Origin: Trametes villosa
Lineage: Eukaryota > Basidiomycota > Agaricomycetes > Polyporales > Polyporaceae
DNA: 64,000 nucleotides
NCBI GenBank assembly: GCA_002964805.2
Contig: PUDQ02000079.1
Coordinates: forward strand, 248,001 to 312,000
Reading direction: 5' to 3'
The notes beneath the pieces were generated by a model. The model ran no database searches, was not told the DNA's origin, and saw only the letters and a list, made by a program, of their open reading frames with translations. Each line of letters opens with the position of its first letter. The first letter of the stretch is position 1. The translations under genes and the position numbers were made by a program. Positions 35,385 through 45,873 of the stretch are shown here, piece by piece.

Positions 35385-36330
35385 GGGTTCCAAAAATTCG
35401 TGCAGCGACGCTGGGTTGGACGTTCCTCGCCGCCGTGCAAAGGGCAAACCCACGAAGGGCGCCACACGGAAAGCTCGGACATCCTCCTGTGGCCACGGAG
35501 CCGTACACCACACGCACTCCTCATACTCGACCGTATCGCGTTAACGGGCACGAACGCGCTGGCAAGCACGAACCATGCAGACACGCAGCCTCGGCGGAAG
35601 GACCCACGTAGGAAACATATGTTCGACACAGCATCACACCCCCAGCCGCGAGGCTACTCGAGAGCCATCTGTTGGCAGCCCGGGATGCCGTGCAGCGCCC
35701 AATCGTGACACTGCACCGACACACACAGGCTGCTGGCGACACAACACCTCGGGCCATAAACGGTGATGCGCGTCTGCGTCGATGCAACCCAATCGTCCCG
35801 CTATTCTGGCATGCCGATGCACCCCATTCCCCCGGGGAGGAACACGCCGTCGACCATACTCAATGTCCAGGTCTCGGGGTCCTGGAGCACTGCTCGAGCA
35901 TGGACGCAGCGGGTGATGCCCGTCTCGCACGCAGAAGGAGCCACCCCTCCGCCCGTGCGAACGCGCCTCGCAAGAGAGCGTCGCACGGAGTCAAGCGATA
36001 GAGCGATGCTTCAATGTACGGCCACGCACCCATCATCCATAATACCTTCCAACTCTGCCCTCCCTTGTGTGTAGATCTTCGGGCGGACGCTATGCTCGAA
36101 GCCAGTCGTCGTTGTCGCGAGGTATGGGCCTCGTATACCCGAGCGTGCCGCCGGAGACTATGGTCGCCCAGATGTTGGAACCTGAAATCAGCTGTGCATG
36201 ACAGCCCGTGCGTGAGGAGTTTCGCAACGCAGGCCTCGCCATCGTGGTGCTGGAAAGCGGGAGGTAAAAAAAGTCTATTAGAGTTCGAGGCTACTTTGCC
36301 AGGGTGCCTCGAGGCATGGCCGCCGTGACA
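35385..36330. repeat. Diverged 1.1-kb repeat, copy B
   Basis: Begins at the landmark GTTCCAAAAATTCGTGCAGC (near 35387), followed by GGGCAAACCCACGAAGGGCG. The distal part at 35938-36115 (GGAGCCACCCCTCC, GTCAAGCGATAGAGCGATG, GGGCGGACGCTATGCTCGAA) recurs in copy C about 1.14 kb further on. The similarity is clear at both ends and weak in the middle. Confidence 0.6.
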
Positions 36331-36522
36331 GCACACGCCCACGCTCCTGTACACGTAAAAGACTGTCTACATGTACTAGAGCATGTATCTCGTGCTTTGT
36401 AGCTCTATGCGTCTCGCTACGTCACGGTGCTGTACAATGGAATGCTTGTATTGCGGCGCACGCTGTGCCAGTGATAGCGTGGAAGATATCGCAGACATGA
36501 TTTCTTCGCCCCCCGAAGGGGC

Positions 36523-37400
36523 CAATGTTCCAAAAATTCGCGCAACGACGCCGAGGCACAAGTACTGATGCACTGACTCCCCGCGCGAAGGGCATACCCA
36601 CGAAGGGCGCCACGCAGGAAGCCAGACATCCGCCAGGCTCTCGCGCCGCACATCACGGCCGCCCTTCACACTCGACTGGATCACGTACCAGACCACGGCT
36701 GCCGCTTTGGCATGCGCAGGCCCCCGAGATCATAAATCATGAGCCTTTAGTCGGAAGCCCAGTGAGCCCTCTTCAGCACAGCTGCTATGCCTTGCTACAG
36801 GGCAGCGCGACCGCCCCTGCTCAGTGAAAACTGTGCCTTGCACACCGCCCGCGGACGGCAGCTCAACACACAGCATAGTACTGCGAGAACGGCCGGGACC
36901 ACCCCCAGCACCCGACGCACAGAAGTACTATGGTGACCCCAGTCCTCCGACAACTCCATGATGTCCCGGACACCCTCCCCTCCCCGCGGTGAGAGGCATC
37001 ATCGTTGACCTCGCGGGCAGCGCCAGCGTGCGCACTGCCAAGCGAGCGATGTAGCGGGTGTTGGCTGTTCCGCCCCACAAAGGGAGCCACCCCTCTGCCC
37101 CAGACGCGTCGTGCGAAACAACGCGTCACAAGGAGTCGAGCGATAGAGCGATGTAAAGTACGGCCGCGCACCTGAAGACCATCGTGTCAAACAACACTGC
37201 CCTCCCCACAATGTGGCTCTCCGGGCGGACGGCATGCTCGAAGCACGTCGCCGAGTGCTCCACGAGATGATCTAGCACGCATGCCTGAGCGCGCTGCGCG
37301 GTCAGAGACCACGGTACGTCTCGACGTTGCAGCCTGATATCGGCTGCGTACCACAGCTAGTGCGACAGGGCTCTTACAGCGCCGGTCGTGTCATGGTAGG
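36523..37400. repeat. Diverged 1.1-kb repeat, copy C
   Basis: Begins GTTCCAAAAATTCGCGCAAC at about 36526, preceded by a small palindrome (CCCCCCGAAGGGGCC). The distal landmarks are GGAGCCACCCCTCTGCC (37084), GTCGAGCGATAGAGCGATG (37135) and GGGCGGACGGCATGCTCGAA (37213). The spacing from copy B is 1.14-1.15 kb at both ends, so B and C form a tandem pair. Confidence 0.6.
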
Positions 37401-37832
37401 GCTCTGAAAGGGAGATGGATGAGAGTTCAGAGATTTGAACTTCGTCGACCTGGGAAGGCGTACGTATACGTAACCGCACTCCCCCACGTTCTCGGAGAGG
37501 AAATCGTCTTGCGTGGCTCAAGTTGAATCAAGTACGCCGGCGCTCCCCCGAGGGCCGCGGGTTTATGTTTTCCATGTATAGTGTCGTGCTGTTGGCGCAG
37601 ACAAGTCTATAGGGCGAGTAAGCTAGTGTGGCAACAAGAAAGATTGAGCCTGAGAAAGCTAGACGTCGACATTGTGGTCGCAGGCAAGGAGGAACTCAGA
37701 TGCACACCGCTCAGCGCCCAGCGCTCTGAACCATACCCTTAATCCATTCCATAAGCGCTCAGCCACAGCGTGCTCGGAGATCGGGCCGAAAGCCCTCCTC
37801 AGTACGCCAGTGTGGCGCGCCGACCTTTTCTT

Positions 37833-38289
37833 GGATGGTGAGGGATGGTGAGCCTGAACAGGCACCTTCCTATCTTGGACACTCGGCGCTTAGATCTTGG
37901 ACTTCGTGGGGTTGCGCGAAGAGGACCCGCCATTCGTGCTCCCTCCCCTCCCTCGCTGCGCTCGGGGGGTCCCCCGAACCGGGAGCACTCAGGCGGGCAC
38001 ACTAAAGCCTCGTTCGCGCGGGAATCCCAGTCCGGCTCCCTTTGTGGGGGACCAGAGTGTTGTGGGGGCCTAACCCTGCGCCGGACCCTAACGCGGCTTC
38101 GCCGCAGGGATTCGAACAGACAGCTAGCAAAAAGGCGATGCAGCGTTTACCGCTACACCATCAGACTTTGAGAATCTACGCTGCCAGGGCAGATCAGTCA
38201 TGCCCCCTGGGCCACCTTCCTAATGTAGTAGTTTGCTATCTTATCGACCTCATCCAAGTTAGGAAGGTGCCTGTTCAGGCTCACCCTCC
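37833..38289. mobile_element. Non-autonomous element with terminal inverted repeats and an internal tRNA-like promoter
   Basis: The two ends are inverted copies of a 38-bp sequence: 37842-37879 (GGTGAGCCTGAACAGGCACC core) and the reverse complement at 38253-38290, matching at about 36 of 38 positions. The block is flanked by the 9-bp direct repeat CCTTTTCTT (37824-37832 and 38290-38298), as expected for a target-site duplication. Inside, on the minus strand, lies a tRNA-like unit with pol III boxes. There is no coding frame. It is therefore a MITE- or SINE-like insertion, and the combination of inverted ends with a tRNA-like head is unusual. It lies between the repeat array and the F-box cluster. 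Confidence 0.65.
38100..38165 (-). promoter_or_regulatory. tRNA-like A and B boxes (pol III promoter) inside the element
   Basis: Read on the minus strand, TGGTGTAGCGG (38160-38150) fits the tRNA A box and GTTCGAATCC (38117-38108) fits the B box, at normal tRNA spacing. The T-arm stem does not pair fully and no clean anticodon arm can be drawn, so this is a tRNA-derived relic and not a working tRNA gene. Confidence 0.6.
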
Positions 38290-38576
38290 CCTTTTCTTCT
38301 CCTGAACGACGCTTTCTTATTCCTGGCAACGCGTATGACTACGTACCTATACTCTCCTCTTTGTCACCCAGCTCAGGTTGTGCCCCGCCCGCAACCGGGT
38401 TGAGTGACAGTTGAGACGTTGAGCGCCGGCGCCGACTACGAGCAACCACCACCACCACCCTGCGGTACTGCGGGTTGACGTACTCCCACGACTGACACGA
38501 CGCTAAAGCTCCCAAGATGATGGCGATAGGGTATATATAACCAACTCCTCCGACCTATAAGACGCTCACTGACCTC
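38290..38576 (+). promoter_or_regulatory. Promoter of F-box-like gene A
   Basis: A TATATATAA box at 38532-38540 lies 37 bases before the ATG at 38577. A block reading CCACGACTGACACGACGC, ending about 40 bases before the TATA box, is shared in varied form with the upstream regions of the three paralogues. Confidence 0.55.
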
Positions 38577-40669
38577 ATGTCGGTGCTTCTAAACGACAGG
38601 TCACCCGCAACGTTTGCTGCACTATCCAATTCCGACCTTCTACTGGAGATATTCGAGTACCTCGCTCCTTTTCCAGAGCCGCTAACCCTATATCCTCGAT
38701 CGAAGCCCCCAATAGAGCTCCCGGAAGAGTCCTCCTCATGCAGGCAGGCCCTCCTCAGCGCAGCCCTGGTGTGCAGAGCATTCGCTGAACCCGCTTCGAG
38801 CGTGCTTTGGCGGGTCTTGTACAACGGCCTTCTGGCCCTCTTCTGCCCCTTCTCTGCCTTCAAGTTCGGTCCCAAGGATGGTAGCCGCGTCTCCGTAACA
38901 GACTTACGACCTACGATTCAGCCGGCGACTTCCGTGTCCAGACGTGGCTCTCCTGTCACGAGTGCATTGAGGACTGCAATTACGCCGCTTCCGCGGCTTA
39001 TCAAGGTACGTTTAACATCTATCTCGCACATGCTACGGGCTTCTCAATAACACCACTTTGTTCTGGCTCAGCTCGTTTCCTGTGGCACGATCAGGACAAC
39101 CTACCGCAACCGCACTAGAGAGGAACACCCACTAACACCCGTCCCTCGGCCTCTGACCAGCTCCGAGACTTTCTCGTTGATTCTGTATAGCAAGACGGCG
39201 TGTGTAAGCATTGTCAATACTCCGGTCACCGAGGATAGTGCTGATATGCTTGTACTCAGGTACTTGATAGAACTGCCATCCCTGACTGGGAGCGGTGGAA
39301 ACATTGCGCCCGCCGGGTCCGATACCTCGTGCTCAATCACACCTGGACATCGCTGCTACAGGGACCGTTCGTCCCCTTCTTGCTTCAAGGTCCGAGCCCC
39401 GGTGAACCTCTCCTGCCCTGTCTTCGATCCATTGCCTTCAACACTACGCGCGGGAACCCTACTCAGGAACAGCTTCTCCGCGCATTTCTATCGCCTACAG
39501 TGACCAACGTGACGATCTTGATGGAATCTCCGGACTCTTTCAGCACACACTTGTCCGACGACCTAGAGACGGTGTCAGCCTTGTGCGAAAACGTGCAAAC
39601 ACTCACATTAGAGGGCCCCTATTCGCTAGCCCTCAATCTTCCGTTTTCCCGCTTTCACAGGCTGCGCGTTTTCCGCTCCAGCATGATCACTTGGACTGGC
39701 GGTCGATCTTTGGTGGCACACCTAGGCGCCTTGCAGGAACTTCAAGAACTTCAAATCCACTTCTGGCCTTCTCCCGTGGGAGAGGCTGACACTGGCCAGC
39801 ATCTGTCGGCTACGAGTGGACGTTCTCCGATCCCCGACGTAAGGCTCTTTCCTAGCCTTCAGAAACTCGACATATCGGGGGTCGCCCGTGAAATAGCGCA
39901 CGTCTTCTCCTCAATTACTTCGACCTCGCTGCGGGACGTCAGCATCTGCAGCCGCCAGCCACGGTTCTCCGACATCCACGCACTCATCCGGACACTTCCC
40001 TGGCAGCGAAACAGCTCTTCGCTCCGCCGGTTTTCTCTCTACATCGACAATGATGTGTCTACGCTCGAGAACGGCGTCGACCGCGCCGACGCCCCCTTCT
40101 TCGACCTCTTCGCGCCCCTCGGCGGAATGCACGCCCTCGAGGCGTTCGAGATCGACGCTAGGGACCGGCTCTTTTCGATACCGGAAGCCACTGTTGTGCA
40201 GATGGCACAATCGTGGCCGCGCCTCCAATACCTCCGCCTGGCGTGCGCCCCCTGGCTCCTCACCCACCCGTTCCACGAGTCTACGCTGCCGTCACTGCTC
40301 ACGCTTGTGCGCCTCGCCTCGCGCTGCCCCGCACTCGCGTACTGCGAGGCCGATGTCGAGAGCATATCCGAAGCAGAGCTCGCCGCGCTCGAGGTGTATG
40401 CGGCCGACCCCGAGCGCGTGCCGCAGACGTGCCTAACGCAGCTCATCCCCGCGTGGCAAACGCACAACGAGCGGTTCAAAGTGCCCGACGTCGACCGCGT
40501 CGCCCGCGCACTCCGCACGCTGTTTCCGTCTCTCAAGGGGGTCGAAGAGGTGGAAATCAGTGACAGCGATTTCGAGCGAACACCCTGGAAGCGGGCGAAC
40601 GGGGCAATGTGGCTGGAGGAGCATCAGGCGACGGACACATTTCAGCTTTTCAAGAGGCTCGTGAACTAG
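38577..40669 (+). CDS. F-box-like protein, tandem paralogue A
   Basis: First of four tandem paralogues of a basidiomycete F-box-like family. Exons 38577-39005 and 39260-40669 encode 612 aa. The F-box-like domain is at about residues 15-85 (SDLLLEIFEYLAPF, then LLSAALVCRAFAEPASSVLW), with a family-typical insertion between its helices. The rest is a leucine-rich, LRR-like solenoid (for example LRRFSLYIDND, PFFDLFAPLGGMHALEAFEI, WPRLQYLRLAC). It is likely an SCF adaptor of unknown target. The 254-nt intron is far longer than the 50-65 nt usual here and contains an in-phase 44-codon open stretch (39072-39203) bounded by AG and GT, so a cassette exon is possible. The start is the only ATG between the TATA box and the domain. 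Confidence 0.82.
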
Positions 40670-40973
40670 CACTCGAAGACGAGCGCATGAAACGCGCGTA
40701 GGTCAGCCACCGCACTCATGTACTTGACAGGGAGTTCCATGATATCAGTATTTGCAGCCACGCACCTCGCCGTAAGTTATCTAGATACATCAACCGCGCT
40801 TATTTGCGGATGGTTGAGCGCCATAGTCACCACCACCTGGCACGGTACCGCCGGGACACTCCCACGACTGACACAGCGCGGAAGCTACAAAGGTCGGTGG
40901 CGGATACATGCGTACTACTCCTCTGACCCACAGTGTCGTGTTGACTGGCCCCAACACCTCCCCCCTTCAAGTT
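40670..40973. promoter_or_regulatory. Spacer and promoter of F-box-like gene B
   Basis: 304 bp between paralogues A and B. It contains CTCCCACGACTGACACAGCG near 40860 and GGTCGGTGGCG near 40893, which correspond to the shared upstream block of this family. Confidence 0.45.
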
Positions 40974-43097
40974 ATGGACGGCAGCCCACCAGATACTAGT
41001 AAGGTCGCCGTACTCTCTAACTCCGACCTGCTATTGGAGATATTCGAGTATCTCGCTCCATTTCCAGGGCCACTGACGCTACTTCCTCGAGCAACGCCCC
41101 CAATAGAACTCCCAAAAGAATCGGCATTGCACAGACGGACCCTCCTCAGCGCAGCCCTGACGTGCAGAGCCTTCGCGGAACCCGCGTCAAGTGTGCTTTG
41201 GCGCGTACTCTATAACGGTCTTCTCGCCCTCCTCTGCCCCTTCTCCGCCTTCACCATTGGGCCCAAGGAAGAGAACTGGGTCACATCGAGTCTACCCCAT
41301 GAAACAATCTCGCCGGTGATTCCCCGAAAGCGGTCTCCTATCACTAGTGCGCTCAAGACGGGGGCTGCGCAGCTGTCACACCTCGTCAAGGTGTGTTGTA
41401 TGCGGCTCCCTTGTGCCATTGAACCCGATGCTAAGATGCTTTACTTCGGAGTACATTTCATGCAGTACAAGCGGTAGGACAACCCGTCGAACCTATACCA
41501 TATGGGATCAAGATCACGGACCGAGGCGCATCTCTCAAGCTCGGACTAGTTCTGAGGCTCTGTCCCTGATGTTGTATTACAACACTACATGCGTGAGCAT
41601 TTCCGGGCCTGTAGTCATTAATGGCAAGTGTTAACTTCATAAAACCCATAGATACTCGAAGGAACTGCTACCCCGGCAGAATGGGTGCGGTGGAAACACT
41701 GCGCCCGTAGGGTGCGATTTCTGGTACTCAATCACACCTGGGCATCGCTGCTCAAGAGGCCGTTCATCCCCTTCCTGCTCCAAGGTGCAAGCCCCGGCGA
41801 ACCTCTTCTGCCTTGCCTGCAATCCCTCGCTTTCAACGACACCCGCGGAGATCTCACCCAGATGCAGCTACTCCGCGCATTAATGCCATCACATACACTA
41901 TCCGAGGTCATGGTCCTGACCGAGATCCCGAACTCGTTCAGCGCGCACCTTTCCAGAGACCTAGAAGCAATATCCAAATTCTGCGAAAACGTGCAAACCA
42001 TCGCGCTGCAGGGCCTCTACTGGCTCCCGCTCGACCTCCCCCTGTCTCGCTTCCGCAGGCTGCGCGTCCTTCACGTCACGATGACGTCGTGGACTCGTGG
42101 CCAATCCTGGAATATCGCGCAAGTGGGTGCGCTGGAGGAACTTCAAGAGTTCCGGATCCACTTCTGGCATCCTCCCGTGAACGAGGCCGCCAGCGACCTG
42201 CGCGATCAGCACTCTTCAGCTACGAATGACCACCCTCCGAACGCTTCCGCGAACCGCTTCCCCGCCCTTCAAAGGCTCGACATCTCAGGCATGGTTCACG
42301 AGATCACCCTCGTCCTCTCCTCGATCAGCTCGACCTCCCTGCAAGACGTTCAGATCTACAGCATCCAGGATACCCTCGCTGAGGTCTCCACGCTCGTCCT
42401 CGCCTTCCCCTGGCGGCGCAACACATCCTCGCTACGTCGACTCTCCATCTACCTCAGCATCGAGGTCTACCCTGTCGAGGACGGCTTGGACCGCGCCGAC
42501 GTGCCCTTCTTCGACCTCTTCGCGCCACTCACAGATATGCATGCGCTCGAGGGTCTCGAGGTCACCGCCTGGAATCGCCTCCTCGCGCTTCCCGACGCTG
42601 CCATCGCGCAGATGGCCCAAGCCTGGCCGCGTCTTCAGCACCTGCACATCGCATGCAACCCCTGGTTTCAATACGCCCTGCCCAACGCTGCGCTGCCGTC
42701 TCTCCCCGCGCTCGTGCGACTCGCCGAGCGCTGCTCCGCACTCGCGTACTGCGAGCTCAACGTTGCGAGCGTGTCCGCGGCGCAGCTCGAGGCGCTCGAG
42801 GCGCACGCTGCGGACCCGGGGCGCGTGCCGCAGACGAGCCTGGAGCAACTTGTGCCTGCATGGCTGACACATAACGAGCGGTTCACCGTGCCCGACATTG
42901 AACGCCTTGCTCGGGCGCTGCGTGCGCTGTTTCCGTCCATCGGGGGTGTTGGGGAGCCGGACCTCAACGACGTCGGTTGGCGGAGACCGCCGTGGAGGCG
43001 GGCGGCGAGGACGTCGTGGTCGGAGGAGCATCAGGAGATGGACGCGTTCCGGCTGCTGGAGAGGCTTAATGAGCTCGCAGGGAAGAGGAAAGCCTAG
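40974..43097 (+). CDS. F-box-like protein, tandem paralogue B
   Basis: Exons 40974-41390 and 41652-43097 give 620 aa. It shows the same F-box-like head (NSDLLLEIFEYLAPF, LLSAALTCRAFAEPASSVLW) and the same leucine-rich body as paralogue A. It is closer to C in the second exon: both have 482 codons there and share blocks such as AWPRLQHL/ACPRLQHL, NPWFQ and NERFTVPD. An in-frame ATG at 40908 would add 22 residues; 40974 was preferred because it aligns with the other paralogues' starts. The intron is 261 nt and strongly similar to that of C. Probable SCF substrate adaptor; target unknown. Confidence 0.82.
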
Positions 43098-43426
43098 GCT
43101 CGGGGCGCGTAGGGTTACAAGGAACGTCAGACAGAGGACTGCGCTCTCGTAAATCATCAGTGTGGGACATCTGCTCACAGGAAGTAGTATTTGTCGTCGT
43201 TTGCTAGCACACCTCGAGTTAAACTTGCTGCATGATATTTCCACTTACTCAACTCATCCAGAAACACTCACCGCGCTCGTAATGCTCATTGTGGCAAACG
43301 GTGGAGCGCCGTATTATATATCAGACTGTGACACGGTACCGGCGGGACGCTCCGATCACGACACGAAGACGCTAAAGCTACGAAGATCGGCGGCGTTCAC
43401 TCTCTTCCAGGACGTTCATCAACCTC
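43098..43426. promoter_or_regulatory. Spacer and promoter of F-box-like gene C
   Basis: 329 bp between paralogues B and C. GTATTATATATCAG near 43311 is TATA-like. The shared block ACACGAAGACGCTAAAGCTA, followed by CGAAGATCGGCGGCG, lies at about 43360-43395. Confidence 0.45.
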
Positions 43427-45574
43427 ATGGCTAGACGTCCGAAGCGCAGCGTTTCCAGGAGCATCCCACCTGCCACGGCCGCCGTAATCTTCAATCCAGA
43501 CCTACTCCTGGAGATATTCGAACATCTCTCGCCATTTCCAGAGCCGCTGACGCTATTACCTCAAGCAACGACTCCCATAGAGCTTCCAGAAAGCTCGTCG
43601 TTGCATAGACGGACCCTTCTCAGCGCAGCCCTGACGTGCAGAGCCTTCGCGGAGCCCGCGTCCAGCGTGCTTTGGCGGGTGCTCTATAACGGCCTTTTGG
43701 CCCTCTTCTGCCCTTTCTCTGGCTTCAAGATCGGCCCAAAGGACGAGAACAGGGTGACGTCGACTCGGCCTTATGGCACACTTCCGCCAGTGGCTCCCCG
43801 AAGATGGTCTCCTGTCACTAGGGCGCTCAGGACCGGGGGTGCGCAGCTATTACATCTCATCAAGGTGTGTTATAGGTCTTTCCTTTGCACTAGTATTAAA
43901 CTCGAAGCTGAACTATTTTACTCCCAAGTACATATCCTGCAGTACTATCAATCCAGTTAAGACAGCTCGCGACACGCATGCCATATGGGATCGAGGAGCG
44001 AGGCGTGTCTCTCAGGCTCGGACTAGTTCTGAGGAGCTGTCCCTGATGATAGGTCAGAAGACTAGATGCGTGAGCATTTCCGGGCCTACAGTCATTGGCG
44101 TCAGGCGTTTACTCCCTAAACCCCACAGATTCTCGAGGAAACCGCCACCCCGGCAGAATGGGAACGGTGGAAACATTGTGCCCGCAGGGTGCGATGCCTC
44201 GTCCTGAATCACACCTGGGGCTCGCTGTTCACGAGGCCATTCATACCCTTCCTACTCCAGGGCGTAAGCCCCGGCGAACCTCTCCTGCCTCGTCTGAAAT
44301 CCCTCGCCTTTAATGACACCCTCGGAGGTTTGGTCCAGAAACAGCTTCTCCAGGCGGTCCTATCACCTACCCTATCCGCCGTGACGATCCTAACCGAGAT
44401 CCCGAACTCTTTCAGCGCGCACGTTTCCAAAGACCTCCAAACCATCTCCGAGTCCTGTGAATATGTGCACACGATCTCACTGCAGGGCAGCTACTCGCGG
44501 GTCTTCGACCTTCGTCTTACCCGCTTCCGCAGACTACGCGTACTTCACGTCAACACGATGTCACGCGCTCGTGTTCGATCTCTGGCAGCGCAAGCGGGTG
44601 CCTTGGAGGAACTCCAAGAGCTCCGGGTCCACGTCCAGTACTCCCCCGTCACTGTGGACAATGTCACCGGCGACTTGGGTAGCCAGCACCCCTCTGCTAG
44701 GAGTGACTGTACCTCGGGCGCCTCCACAAGCCGCTTCGCCGCCCTTCTGAGGCTCGATATCTCTGGCATGGCTCACGATATCATCTTTGTCCTCTCCTCG
44801 ATCAGCTCGACCTCCCTGCGGGACGTCCAGATCTACAGTGTCCAGGATACCCTCGCCGACGTCTCCGCGCTCGTCCTTGCCTTCCCCTGGCGGCGCAACG
44901 CCTCCTCGCTCCGTTGGCTCTCCTTGTGTCTCAGCATCGAGATCTATCCGGTCGAAGACGGCGCGGACCATGCAGACGTCCCCTTCCTCGACCTCTTCGC
45001 GCCGGTCGCGGATATGCATGCGCTTGAGGGGCTTGAAATCACCGCCTGGAATCGCCTCTTCGCGATCCCCGACGCCGCCGTCGCGCAGATGGCGCAAGCC
45101 TGCCCGCGCCTCCAGCACCTGCGCATCGCGTGCAACCCCTGGTTTCAGCACGCCCTGCCCAACGCTGCGCTACCGTCCCTGCTCGCGCTCGTGCGTCTCG
45201 CAGAGCGCTGCTCCAGGCTCGCGTACTGCGAGCTCAACGTTGCGAGCGTGTCCGGGGCGGAGCTCGAGGCGTTGGAGGCGCACGCTGCGGACTCGGGGCG
45301 TGTGCCGCAGACGAGCCTGGAGCAGCTCGTGCCTGCGTGGCTAACGCACAACGAGCGGTTCACCGTTCCGGACGTTGAACGCGTTGCCCGGGCGCTGCGT
45401 GCGCTGTTTCCATCCATCGGGGGTGTTGGGGAACCGGACCCCAACGAGTTCGGTTGGGGGAGAGCGCCGTGGAGGCGGGCGGTGAGGACGACGTGGGCGG
45501 AGGAGCATCAACAGATGGACGCGTTCCGGCTTCTGGAGAGGCTGCATGTGCTTGCAGGAAAGAGGAGAGCGTAG
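43427..45574 (+). CDS. F-box-like protein, tandem paralogue C
   Basis: Exons 43427-43864 and 44129-45574 give 627 aa. The F-box-like head reads NPDLLLEIFEHLSPF and LLSAALTCRAFAEPASSVLW, followed by the leucine-rich body with PFLDLFAPVADMHALEGLEI and PRLQHLRIACNPWF. Intron position and phase are the same as in A, B and D; the 264-nt intron shares long runs with that of B, including its 3' half. The start ATG sits in the conserved CAACCTCATGGCT context also seen in D. Role inferred as an SCF adaptor with a variable recognition surface. Confidence 0.83.
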
Positions 45575-45873
45575 GCTCGAGTGCGCGTACTAGATAAAGC
45601 ATCGTAGGGCAAGGAACTTCATATGAAGGATTGCGCTCAGGCTCTCGTGGATCATTATGGGACATCTTCCGACAGACTCAGGATACTTCCACCTATGTAC
45701 GCAACTCATTCGGAAACACTCCCCGCCCCTCGAAATATTCAAGTTGTGGCAAACGGTCACTGGGCGCCGGGATGTCGACGCTCCCACGACACGAAGACGC
45801 CGGAGATATGAAGATCGGTGGCGTTTGCATGGGTACGTCTCTTCCGACTACTGACACGACGTTCACCAACCTC
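45575..45873. promoter_or_regulatory. Spacer and promoter of F-box-like gene D
   Basis: About 300 bp. It holds the shared family block (CTCCCACGACACGAAGACGC near 45779, GAAGATCGGTGGCG near 45810). Upstream ATGs at 45808 and 45829 are in frame with gene D but fall inside this block. Confidence 0.45.

Noticed and set aside
34300..37300. Search for a transposase or reverse transcriptase in the 1.1-kb repeats
   Set aside because: No catalytic motifs or shared ORFs could be seen in any copy.
37425..37510. Second tRNA-like pattern on the minus strand (B-box-like GTTCAAATC, A-box-like GGGGAGTGCGG)
   Set aside because: The T-arm and acceptor stems do not pair and no anticodon arm can be drawn. It may be chance or a very old relic.
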